Source: an uncultured Collinsella sp. (GTDB lineage: Bacteria > Actinomycetota > Coriobacteriia > Coriobacteriales > Coriobacteriaceae). Taken from it: a stretch of DNA of 14,376 nt. The stretch covers positions 1-14,376 of the forward strand of contig UQQL01000054.1 in the NCBI GenBank assembly GCA_900543275.1, in the 5' to 3' direction. This document shows, piece after piece, positions 1 through 5,975 of the stretch. Position 1 is the first letter of the stretch. Each line of letters begins with the position of its first letter. The position numbers were made by a program, and so were the translations under genes. The notes under the pieces were generated by a model that had not been told where the DNA came from, made no database searches, and was given only the letters and a program-made list of their open reading frames with translations.

Positions 1-29
1 CGGCAGCGTCAGATGTGTATAAGAGACAG
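1..29 (+). other. Residual Nextera (Tn5) sequencing adapter
   Basis: These bases match the 3' part of the Illumina Nextera read-1 adapter and end in the 19-bp Tn5 mosaic end AGATGTGTATAAGAGACAG (11-29). They are library-preparation sequence left on the contig, not genome. They create a false in-frame ATG at 13 and a spurious peptide MCIRDS fused to the following gene. Real genomic sequence starts at base 30. Confidence 0.97.
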
Positions 30-462
30 CGGTATGGCTGGCAAGGAGGCCCAGACGGTTGCAAACTTGCTGGTGAACGAGATGATTGCTTACCTTAAGG
101 GCGCGGGCGTGTCGCTCGCCGAGTCCGGTATCGCGCCGGCTCAGGTGGCAGCACTCGCCAAGCTGCTGGCGACCGATGCCATCAGCTCCAACCAGGCGCA
201 CGAGGTCTTTGAGGCCATGGCCCAGACCGGCGACGACCCCAATAAGATCGTCGACGAGCGCGGCGTGCGTCAGGTGAGCGATGCCGGCGCGCTGCAGCCG
301 ATCGTGGACGAGGTGCTGGCAAACTGTGCCGATCAGGCGCAGCAGTATCGTGACGGCAACCAGAAGGTCATCGGCTTTTTGGTGGGCCAGTGCATGAAGG
401 CGAGCCGCGGCAAGGGCAACCCGAAGCTCTTCAACGAGTTGCTGAGAACGTCGCTCTCGTAA
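30..462 (+). CDS. gatB: Asp-tRNA(Asn)/Glu-tRNA(Gln) amidotransferase subunit B, 3' part only
   Basis: This is the C-terminal ~144 residues of GatB, in frame from about base 31 to the TAA at 460-462. GatB, with GatA and GatC, converts misacylated Glu-tRNA(Gln) or Asp-tRNA(Asn) to the amide form in the cytoplasm; GatB binds the tRNA and phosphorylates the substrate. What remains is the helical tail and YqeY-like domain. Diagnostic stretches are QTVANLLVNEM near the start, the helical segment around SSNQAHEVFEAM, and the family-typical end VIGFLVGQCMKASRGKGNPKL followed by NELL. The catalytic cradle domain lies off the contig. No true start is present because the ATG at 13 lies in adapter, and the ATG at 34 is internal to the family alignment. 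It is probably the last gene of a gatCAB operon, since three terminator-like hairpins follow. Confidence 0.93.
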
Positions 463-466
463 ACGA

Positions 467-506
467 GAACCCGGGAGCCCCGGCAGGGCGGGTGCTTCCT
501 CAAAAT
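467..506 (-). repeat. 40-bp GC-rich intergenic repeat, inverted copy
   Basis: This segment is the exact reverse complement of 699-738 and differs at one base from the reverse complement of 568-607. Its core reads AGCACCCGCCCTGCCGGGGC on the minus strand. It starts four bases after the gatB stop. It does not look coding. Three copies within 275 bp in two orientations suggest a genome-dispersed extragenic repeat family rather than one duplication. I do not recognise the family. Confidence 0.85.
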
Positions 507-520
507 TTCGAACAGTCCTG

Positions 521-557
521 CGCAAGACGAAGGCCACATTAAGTGGCCTTCTTTGCG
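521..557 (+). terminator. Terminator hairpin after gatB
   Basis: A perfect 9-bp stem, GAAGGCCAC (529-537) with GTGGCCTTC (543-551), has a 5-base loop and is followed by TTT. CGCAA (521-525) and TTGCG (553-557) extend it across a small internal loop. The T-run is short, so efficiency is uncertain. It is the first hairpin downstream of gatB and so the likely end of that transcript. Confidence 0.6.
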
Positions 558-560
558 TGC

Positions 561-691
561 GGAACTCATTTTGAGCAAGCACCCGCCCTGCCGGGGCTCC
601 CGGGTTCCGTGACGACTCGGCCGTTCGGGTCAGGCGGGCTGAATGAAATAGAGTGAATGGGCGCGCCAACGGCGCGCCCATTGTTTTGGAG
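561..691 (+). repeat. 131-bp tandem repeat, unit 1
   Basis: From GGAACTCATTTTGAG at 561, this unit recurs 131 bp downstream at 692. It contains the 40-bp GC-rich repeat (568-607), the shared segment CGACTCGGCCGTTCGGGTCA, a GGCTGAATG block, and a terminator-like hairpin (656-687). The two units differ by scattered substitutions, so the duplication is not recent. No reading frame with coding character runs through it. Confidence 0.85.
656..687 (+). terminator. Intrinsic terminator-like hairpin within repeat unit 1
   Basis: A perfect 12-bp stem, AATGGGCGCGCC (656-667) with GGCGCGCCCATT (671-682), has an AAC loop and is followed by GTTTT (683-687). The strong GC stem and T-run fit factor-independent termination on the plus strand. 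It is the second of three such hairpins between gatB and the convergent AraC gene. Confidence 0.7.
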
Positions 692-814
692 GGAACTCAT
701 TTTGAGGAAGCACCCGCCCTGCCGGGGCTCCCGGGTTCTGCTACGACTCGGCCGTTCGGGTCAGGTAGGCTGAATGGAATTTGGTGAATGAGGGCGCCGT
801 TGGCGCCTTCATTC
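692..814 (+). repeat. 131-bp tandem repeat, unit 2
   Basis: This is the second copy of the unit beginning at 561. It holds the 40-bp GC-rich repeat (699-738), the CGACTCGGCCGTTCGGGTCA block and a hairpin at its end. The hairpin differs in sequence from that of unit 1 but keeps the position and the GGCGCC core, suggesting selection on the stem. It runs up to the 3' end of the AraC gene. Confidence 0.85.
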
Positions 815-820
815 TTTATA
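786..820. terminator. Probable bidirectional terminator between gatB side and araC-type gene
   Basis: Stem GAATGAGGGCGCC (786-798) pairs with GGCGCCTTCATTC (802-814), with 12 Watson-Crick pairs, one G-U and a GTT loop, followed by TTTATATA. On the plus strand it has the form of a terminator. It also lies directly after the minus-strand stop codon at 816-818, so it can end the convergent AraC transcript, though the T-run on that side is weak. Confidence 0.65.
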
Positions 821-1820
821 TATGTTGGGAACGCCAGGCGGTGGGGGTGGTGCCGGTGTGTTGCTTGAAGGCTTGGGCGAAGGCGGCCTGCTGAGGGTAG
901 CCTAGACGCTCTGCCACCTGCGCTATCGTGAGCGCGCTATCGGCCAAAAGGTCCTGTGCTCGTTCCATACGGCGTCTGCGAATGTAGGCGCCCAGGGACT
1001 CGCCAGTTTGGGCCTTAAAGGTGGCGCATAGCTTGGAGCGGCTTGTGTAGAGCCTCTCGGCCACTTCGTTGACACCCACACGCCTGCCTTTGTCGAGTGC
1101 GCACTCAATCATCGCCGTCGCTTCCTCGGCAATGGTCACGCTGGCGCGTGTGTCTGCCGCCTGCTGCGCCTGCTTGTGGGCCGCGCGCGAACAGGCGAGC
1201 TCCGCGACCATGGTCTCCACGATGCCTTGCATATAGACGTGTCCGCCTACGGTGCGGGCGCGTTCCTCGTTAATCCGACGCAGCGTGTGGCAGATGGCAG
1301 ACGTCGCCTCCTCGTGCCATGGCTCGGCAAACGCCTCGAAGATTCCCGCGAACTCGGTGGGATAGCGGTGCTCCAGTTCGTCAAAAAATCCAGGCAAAAA
1401 GAGCACCGAGCGCGAGTGATAGAGCTGCCCTGCAAACAGTGGGCTTAACTCCTCGCCACAGTTATCTTGGATAAAGCTGCACACAGCATTGTTTGGCCAC
1501 GGTCCATGCAGCGGCTTGAGGTTCGCAGGCGTTATGCCGGCTTCGGGCATGCACATGAGCGTGGGCGCGCTGACCTCGCTCACGCACGCGTACGGTTCGG
1601 GTGTGTATTCGGCCAGGTACATATCGTGCATCGGGGTAATGAAATGCTCCATGACGATGCAGGTGGGGGAAAGGGGCATGATCCATGCGCGTCCGTGTGC
1701 CCGATCGTTTGCCACCTCGCCGGTAAAGACGGCGCCCTTGCCGGAAAGCTGCAGACCAAACTGCTCAAATTGCGGAGCGTAGAGCTCGGTTATATCGGTT
1801 GCTGCCCGCCGCATTTTCAA
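816..1820 (-). CDS. AraC-family transcriptional regulator
   Basis: This is a 334-residue cytoplasmic DNA-binding regulator. The C-terminal ~95 residues form the AraC double helix-turn-helix: first HTH around VNEVAERLYTSRSKLCATF, linker helix LGAYIRRRRMERAQDLL, second HTH around LTIAQVAERLGYPQQAAFAQA, ending GTTPTAWR. The N-terminal ~230 residues are an unrecognised sensor domain with no membrane segment. The longest frame opens with TTG at 1820, 6-8 bases after a GGAAGGGG ribosome site; an ATG two codons later (1814) is the alternative, with longer spacing. It diverges from two ABC half-transporter genes. In Yersinia the AraC-type YbtA is likewise divergent from ybtPQ and activates it when bound to its siderophore ligand. 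By analogy, this protein likely senses the transported compound and controls 1935-5516. The ligand cannot be told from the sequence. Confidence 0.92.
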   Translation of the reverse strand: MKMRRAATDITELYAPQFEQFGLQLSGKGAVFTGEVANDRAHGRAWIMPLSPTCIVMEHFITPMHDMYLAEYTPEPYACVSEVSAPTLMCMPEAGITPANLKPLHGPWPNNAVCSFIQDNCGEELSPLFAGQLYHSRSVLFLPGFFDELEHRYPTEFAGIFEAFAEPWHEEATSAICHTLRRINEERARTVGGHVYMQGIVETMVAELACSRAAHKQAQQAADTRASVTIAEEATAMIECALDKGRRVGVNEVAERLYTSRSKLCATFKAQTGESLGAYIRRRRMERAQDLLADSALTIAQVAERLGYPQQAAFAQAFKQHTGTTPTAWRSQHI

Positions 1821-1886
1821 AAGCGTCCCCTTCCTTTGCGGAAACGTCCACGCCTGGCTCGATTGTGTGCCTCGGCTAACACGCCA

Positions 1887-1915
1887 ATGATAAGTTTCTA
1901 ACGGTTAACTCTCAA
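1887..1915 (-). promoter_or_regulatory. Predicted sigma-70 type promoter of the AraC-family gene
   Basis: On the minus strand, TTGAGA (1910-1915) and TATCAT (1887-1892) lie exactly 17 bases apart, and each matches five of six consensus bases. This predicts a start near 1880 and a ~60-base leader before the regulator gene. The -35 element lies in the loop of the inverted repeat at 1895-1926, so a protein bound there could control this promoter. Confidence 0.6.
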
Positions 1916-1926
1916 GCCGTTAGAAA
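1895..1926. promoter_or_regulatory. Perfect inverted repeat between regulator and transporter genes
   Basis: TTTCTAACGG (1895-1904) and CCGTTAGAAA (1917-1926) are exact reverse complements separated by 12 bases. The right arm runs into the ribosome site AAAGGA (1924-1929) of the first ABC gene (ATG 1935), and the spacer holds the -35 of the divergent promoter. As DNA it could be a dimeric operator; as RNA the 10-bp hairpin would partly cover the ribosome site. The symmetry is certain, the function is inferred. Confidence 0.6.
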
Positions 1927-1934
1927 GGAATCTC

Positions 1935-3758
1935 ATGGCAAAGGGATCAAAAAGGGAAGGCGGCGGTATCGGCGAGCTACTTGCATATGCCGGCGACCGC
2001 AAATTCCTAACATATTTGGGCATGGCCCTCTCGGCGCTCTCGCAGCTGCTGAGCTTTGGCCCGTACGTGTGCATTTGGCTTGTCGCGCGCGATCTGATCG
2101 CCGTGGCGCCTAACTGGAGCGAAGCCTGCGGCATCGCGACGTATGGCTGGTGGGCCGTGGGGTTTGCCCTGGCAAGCATCGTGGTCTATTTCGTGGGACT
2201 CATGTGCACGCACCTGTCCGCGTTTCGCTGCGCATCCAATATCCGCAAGGCTACGAGCGAGCATCTGCTTAAGCTGCCGCTCGGCTACTTTGACGCGCAC
2301 GCCACCGGTGAGCTGCGCCGTATCGTAGACGGATGCGCCGCCTCCACCGAAACGCTGCTCGCGCACATGCTGCCCGATATCGCCGGCGCCACTGCCATGG
2401 TCGCGGGCCTGCTTGTGCTGCTATTTGCCCTCGATTGGCGTTTGGGCGCGGCATGCTTAATCTCGGTCGTCGTTTCGTTTTGCGCCATGGCCACCATGAT
2501 GAGCGGCAAGGGCGCCGAGTTTATGAAGGCCTACATGGGCGCGCTGGTCAAGATGAACAAGACCGGCACCGAATACGTGCGCGGCATCCCCGTGGTCAAG
2601 GTGTTCCAGCAGACGGTCTACTCCTTTAAGGCGTTTCACGATGCGATCGCCGAATACGCCGACATGGCGCAAAGCTATGCGGGCACGTTCTGCCGAGGCC
2701 CGCAGGTGCTCAACCTTACCGCGCTCAATGGCCTCGTGGCATTTCTTTTGCCCGTGGCGTTGCTGTTGGCGCCGGGCGAGACGGACTTCGCGCACTTTAT
2801 GGTCAACTTCACGTTTTACGCGATCTTTTCGTCCGTGGTGCCGACGGCCATGACCAAGCTCATGTTTGTGGGCGAGGCCTCTCAGATGAGTGCCGATTCG
2901 CTGGCGCGCATCCGGAGCGTTATGGATTCCAAGCAGCTCTCCGTGCCCGCTCAACCCAAGCACCCCGCTGGCAGCGACGTGCGATTTGAGGACGTGAGCT
3001 TTACGTACGAGGGTGCCGAGGCACCTACCGTCAACCATGTGAGCTTTAGCGTTTCCGCAGGTAACACCCTCGCGTTGGTGGGTCCCTCGGGCGGCGGTAA
3101 GTCAACCTGCGCCAGCCTGATCCCGCGTTTTTGGGATGTTTCCTCGGGTCGAGTGCTCGTAGGCGGTGTGGACGTTCGCGACATGGACCCGCACGAGCTC
3201 ATGGACCAGGTCGCCTTCGTGTTCCAGACCAACCAGCTGTTCCGGCAAACACTTGCCGATAACGTGCGCGCCTCCAAGCCTGGGGCCACTGACGACGAAG
3301 TGCGCGCGGCCCTCTCCGCGGCCCAGTGCGACGATATCGTGGCCAAGCTCCCGCAGGGTATTAACACCATGCTCGGTGCTGGAGGGGCATATCTTTCGGG
3401 CGGCGAGGTGCAGCGCGTGGCACTCGCCCGCGCGATCCTTAAAGACGCGCCTATCGTGGTGCTCGATGAGGCCACGGCGTTTGCCGATCCCGAGAACGAG
3501 GCGCTCATCCAGCGCGCCTTTAGCAAGCTGGCAGCGGGTCGCACGGTCATTATGATTGCGCACCGACTTTCGACCGTGGTGGGGGCCGACAAGATCGTGG
3601 TGCTCAACCAAGGTAGCGTGCAGGAGACTGGCACCCATGCCGAGCTGCTGTCCCAAAACGGTCTATACGCCAAGATGTGGGCCGAATACGAACAGGCCGC
3701 GAGCTGGAAGATCACTGCTGCCGCGGATGCCGCCGTCACGAAGGGAGGCGAGGCCTAA
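1935..3758 (+). CDS. ABC transporter half-subunit, membrane domain fused to ATPase (YbtP-like)
   Basis: This 607-residue half-transporter has an N-terminal six-helix membrane domain (about residues 25-320) and a C-terminal ATPase domain (about 345-585). Seen directly: Walker A GPSGGGKS (383-390), Q-loop Gln431, signature LSGGE (487-491), Walker B IVVLDE (507-512) with catalytic Glu512, and switch His543. The D-loop reads AFADPEN instead of the usual SALD form, which I associate with YbtP/Irp-type subunits. It should pair with the next gene product, whose start abuts this stop, to form a heterodimer in the inner membrane. YbtPQ has the exporter fold but imports siderophore, so direction cannot be read from the fold. 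The start is ATG 1935, after AAAGGAA. The substrate is unknown; a drug/peptide exporter is the main alternative. Confidence 0.92.
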   Translation: MAKGSKREGGGIGELLAYAGDRKFLTYLGMALSALSQLLSFGPYVCIWLVARDLIAVAPNWSEACGIATYGWWAVGFALASIVVYFVGLMCTHLSAFRCASNIRKATSEHLLKLPLGYFDAHATGELRRIVDGCAASTETLLAHMLPDIAGATAMVAGLLVLLFALDWRLGAACLISVVVSFCAMATMMSGKGAEFMKAYMGALVKMNKTGTEYVRGIPVVKVFQQTVYSFKAFHDAIAEYADMAQSYAGTFCRGPQVLNLTALNGLVAFLLPVALLLAPGETDFAHFMVNFTFYAIFSSVVPTAMTKLMFVGEASQMSADSLARIRSVMDSKQLSVPAQPKHPAGSDVRFEDVSFTYEGAEAPTVNHVSFSVSAGNTLALVGPSGGGKSTCASLIPRFWDVSSGRVLVGGVDVRDMDPHELMDQVAFVFQTNQLFRQTLADNVRASKPGATDDEVRAALSAAQCDDIVAKLPQGINTMLGAGGAYLSGGEVQRVALARAILKDAPIVVLDEATAFADPENEALIQRAFSKLAAGRTVIMIAHRLSTVVGADKIVVLNQGSVQETGTHAELLSQNGLYAKMWAEYEQAASWKITAAADAAVTKGGEA

Positions 3759-5516
3759 ATGTTCGCCTCATTCCAAAAGAAGTACTTCCTATCCGATAAA
3801 GGCGTCGCCGGCGTAAAACGCGGCATTTTCTGGACCGCGCTCACCAATCTCATTACCATGGCCGGCATGGGCTTATTGTTCCTGGTCATGGCCGGTTTTG
3901 TCGAACATCTCGCCACCGGTGCCGACCTGCCGGATGTCCTGCCGATTGTGGGCGGCCTCCTGGTCTTTTTCGTGTTGCTCTTTGCCTCTAACTGGCAGCA
4001 GTATTACTACACCTACTGCATCTTTTACGAGGAGTGCGGCAAGCAGCGTATGGAGATTGCCGAGCGCTTGCGCAAACTGCCGCTGTCGTTTTTTGGTCGT
4101 CGTGATCTGGCCGATTTAACCGAGACCATCATGGGTGACGTCCAGGCCATGGAGCACGCCTACAGCCACGTGCTGGGAGAGCTTTGGGGTGCCATCATCG
4201 CAAGCGTCATTGTGTTCGTGGCGTCGCTGTTCTTTTGCTGGCAGCTGGCGATTGCGGCGTTTTGGAGCGTTCCCGTGGCCTTTGCTGTGCTGTATCTGAC
4301 GCGCGGCCCCATGATCCCGGTGTTCGATCATGTGCGTGCCGAGAAGGTCAAGGTTACCGAGGCGATCCAGGAGACGCTCGACTGCGTGCGCGAGATCCGC
4401 GCCACCAACCAGGAGGCTCATTATCTTGAGGGGCTCAACGCCGTGATCGATGCCGAGGAGCGCGAGACCACCAGAGGCGAGCTCGCCAATGGGCTTTTGG
4501 TCAACTCCGCCTTTGCCATCCTGCGCCTGGGGATTGCCACCACGTTGGTCACGGGCGCTGCGATGGTCGCCTCCGGCCAGGTCGACTTTTTGATGATGTT
4601 TGCCTTCCTGCTTATGGTGAGCCGCATCTATGCGCCCTTTGATCAGGCGCTGATGCTGATGTCCGAGCTGTTTGCCGCCGAGTCGTCGGCCAAGCGCATG
4701 CGTTCCATCATGGAAGAGCCCGTGGCGCGGGGCAGCGAGCAGTTTGAGCCCGTAGGCCACGATGTGGTGTTCAATCACGTGGCATTTGGCTATGGTGCGG
4801 GCGAGGACGGCCGCGCCGGCGAGAAAGTTCTTACCGATGTGAGCTTTACCGCCAAGGAAGGCGAGGTCACGGCACTGGTCGGTCCTTCGGGCTCCGGTAA
4901 GTCTACGGTGAGCCGCCTGGCCGCGCGCTTTTGGGACGCCATCGAAGGCACGGTCACCGTGGGCGGCGTGGATGTTGCGAGCGTGGATCCCGAGGTGTTG
5001 CTGCGCGACTACGCCATTGTGTTCCAAGACGTGCTGCTCTTTGACGACACGGTGATGGGAAACATCCGTCTTGGTCGTCGCGATGCCACCGATGAGGAAG
5101 TGCTTGCTGCCGCGCGTGCCGCCAACTGCGACGAGTTTGTGAGCCGCATGCCGCAGGGCTATGACACCATGATCGGCGAGAACGGCTCCAAGCTGTCCGG
5201 CGGTGAGCGCCAGCGCATCTCTATCGCCCGTGCGCTGCTCAAAGACGCGCCTATCGTGCTGTTGGACGAGGCGACGGCGAGCTTGGATGTGGAGAACGAG
5301 ACCGTGGTTCAGCAGGCGCTCTCCCGTCTGCTTGCAGGTAAGACGGTTATCGTTATTGCCCACCGTATGCGTACGGTGGAAAATGCCGACAAAATCGTTG
5401 TACTCAAGGATGGTGTGGTTGCCGAGCAGGGCACTCCGGCGCAGCTCAAGGCGGCAGGTGGAGAATTCGCCCGCATGGTGGCGCTGCAAAAGGAAGCAGC
5501 TACCTGGCAGTTGTAA
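3759..5516 (+). CDS. ABC transporter half-subunit, membrane domain fused to ATPase (YbtQ-like)
   Basis: This 585-residue half-transporter is built like its upstream partner: membrane helices over about residues 18-300, then an ATPase domain. Seen directly: Walker A GPSGSGKS (375-382), VFQD Q-loop, signature LSGGE (479-483), Walker B IVLLDE (499-504) with Glu504, a conventional ASLD D-loop, and switch His535. All catalytic elements are intact, in contrast to the unusual D-loop of its partner, so the two composite ATP sites of the heterodimer are probably unequal. The ATG at 3759 follows the upstream TAA (3756-3758) with no gap, and its ribosome site AAGGGAGG lies at the end of the upstream gene, so the two genes are co-transcribed and probably translationally coupled. 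A palindrome follows at 5524. Confidence 0.92.
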   Translation: MFASFQKKYFLSDKGVAGVKRGIFWTALTNLITMAGMGLLFLVMAGFVEHLATGADLPDVLPIVGGLLVFFVLLFASNWQQYYYTYCIFYEECGKQRMEIAERLRKLPLSFFGRRDLADLTETIMGDVQAMEHAYSHVLGELWGAIIASVIVFVASLFFCWQLAIAAFWSVPVAFAVLYLTRGPMIPVFDHVRAEKVKVTEAIQETLDCVREIRATNQEAHYLEGLNAVIDAEERETTRGELANGLLVNSAFAILRLGIATTLVTGAAMVASGQVDFLMMFAFLLMVSRIYAPFDQALMLMSELFAAESSAKRMRSIMEEPVARGSEQFEPVGHDVVFNHVAFGYGAGEDGRAGEKVLTDVSFTAKEGEVTALVGPSGSGKSTVSRLAARFWDAIEGTVTVGGVDVASVDPEVLLRDYAIVFQDVLLFDDTVMGNIRLGRRDATDEEVLAAARAANCDEFVSRMPQGYDTMIGENGSKLSGGERQRISIARALLKDAPIVLLDEATASLDVENETVVQQALSRLLAGKTVIVIAHRMRTVENADKIVVLKDGVVAEQGTPAQLKAAGGEFARMVALQKEAATWQL

Positions 5517-5523
5517 GAAGGGG

Positions 5524-5542
5524 CAAAGGGACAGTCCCTTTG
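5524..5542. repeat. Short perfect palindrome after the ABC operon
   Basis: CAAAGGGA (5524-5531) pairs with TCCCTTTG (5535-5542) around a CAG loop. It begins 7 bases after the transporter stop and could end that transcript, but there is no T-run, so a processing or mRNA-end-protecting hairpin, or a dispersed palindromic repeat, is as likely. Confidence 0.5.
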
Positions 5543-5547
5543 TCACA

Positions 5548-5576
5548 TTGACAATCGGTTACTCCGCATCGTTAAT
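5548..5576 (+). promoter_or_regulatory. Predicted promoter of the metal ATPase operon
   Basis: A perfect -35 TTGACA (5548-5553) is followed after 17 bases by GTTAAT (5571-5576), a four-of-six match to the -10. The predicted start is near 5583, at the left edge of the palindrome 5584-5603. This gives a leader of about 130 bases before the 81-residue protein. Confidence 0.6.
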
Positions 5577-5583
5577 TTTCAAA

Positions 5584-5603
5584 AGGTTAGCCATGGCTGA
5601 CCT
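5584..5603. promoter_or_regulatory. Palindromic operator candidate at the transcription start
   Basis: The arms AGGTTAGCC and GGCTGACCT flank a central AT; one symmetric base pair is broken. The outer AGGTTAG / CT(G)ACCT arms resemble the half-sites of DtxR/IdeR-type iron and manganese repressors, but with a longer centre than the classical 19-bp box. Its place directly over the predicted start fits repression. The metal-regulator link is inference from the half-sites and the downstream metal ATPase. Confidence 0.45.
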
Positions 5604-5642
5604 AGATAGTTAGATAAAATTGAGATATTTCAAAAGCGTGCT

Positions 5643-5695
5643 CGAGCAAACTTGTTTACTCGGGTGCTGAGGCACCATGCCGCGTCCAATGCGGC
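5643..5695 (+). promoter_or_regulatory. Leader with three consecutive hairpins
   Basis: Three stems follow one another with at most two bases between them: CGAG-AAAC with GTTT-CTCG (5643-5662), GGTGC with GCACC (5663-5676) and GCCGC with GCGGC (5679-5695). Immediately after comes the ribosome site GGGAGAG (5700-5706) of the next gene. The array could be a structured, possibly regulatory, 5' UTR. It does not match a riboswitch class I can name. Confidence 0.45.
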
Positions 5696-5711
5696 AAAAG
5701 GGAGAGACATC

Positions 5712-5957
5712 ATGAAGAAGTCCACGTTCAACACCCTGCTTGTTGGTGGCGGTTTTCTGCTTGGTACGGCTGGCATCAAGCTGCTCACCAGCGCTCCGGT
5801 AAAGAACGCCTGCGTGCAGGGTATCGCGTGCGGCATGCGCATCAAGAACGGCTACCAGGACATGGTCGAGCAGGCCAAGGCTAATGTCGACGACATGGTT
5901 GCCGAGGCGGCCTACATCACCCAGAGCGAGGCCGCTGCTGACGAGGCAGCAGAGTAA
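5712..5957 (+). CDS. Small membrane-anchored protein of the DUF6110 type
   Basis: This 81-residue protein begins MKKSTFNTLLVGGGFLLGTAG: a short basic start and one hydrophobic stretch (about residues 8-27), followed by a soluble tail rich in Glu, Asp and Ala and ending in EAAADEAAE. The likely arrangement is one membrane anchor with an acidic cytoplasmic tail. It resembles DUF6110, a family of small proteins encoded beside P1B-type ATPases in gut bacteria; its role is unknown, perhaps a partner or metal-handling accessory of the pump. The start is ATG 5712, after GGGAGAGAC; an in-frame upstream ATG at 5652 would cross the leader hairpins and has no ribosome site. The ATPase starts 18 bases downstream, so the pair forms one operon under the promoter at 5548. 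Confidence 0.75.
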   Translation: MKKSTFNTLLVGGGFLLGTAGIKLLTSAPVKNACVQGIACGMRIKNGYQDMVEQAKANVDDMVAEAAYITQSEAAADEAAE

Positions 5958-5975
5958 CGCTCCCAGGCACAAACT

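Noticed and set aside
13..33. ATG at 13 as the start of the first gene
   Set aside because: It lies in sequencing adapter; the first genomic base is 30, and homology shows the fragment is the C-terminal part of GatB.
4116..5546. 476-residue open frame on the minus strand
   Set aside because: It is the antisense shadow of the ABC subunit gene, which has all ATPase motifs; the antisense product is His/Gly-rich without domains.
5652..5711. Upstream ATG extending the DUF6110-like protein by 20 residues
   Set aside because: The extension would be encoded by the leader hairpins and has no ribosome site, whereas ATG 5712 has GGGAGAG at the proper distance.
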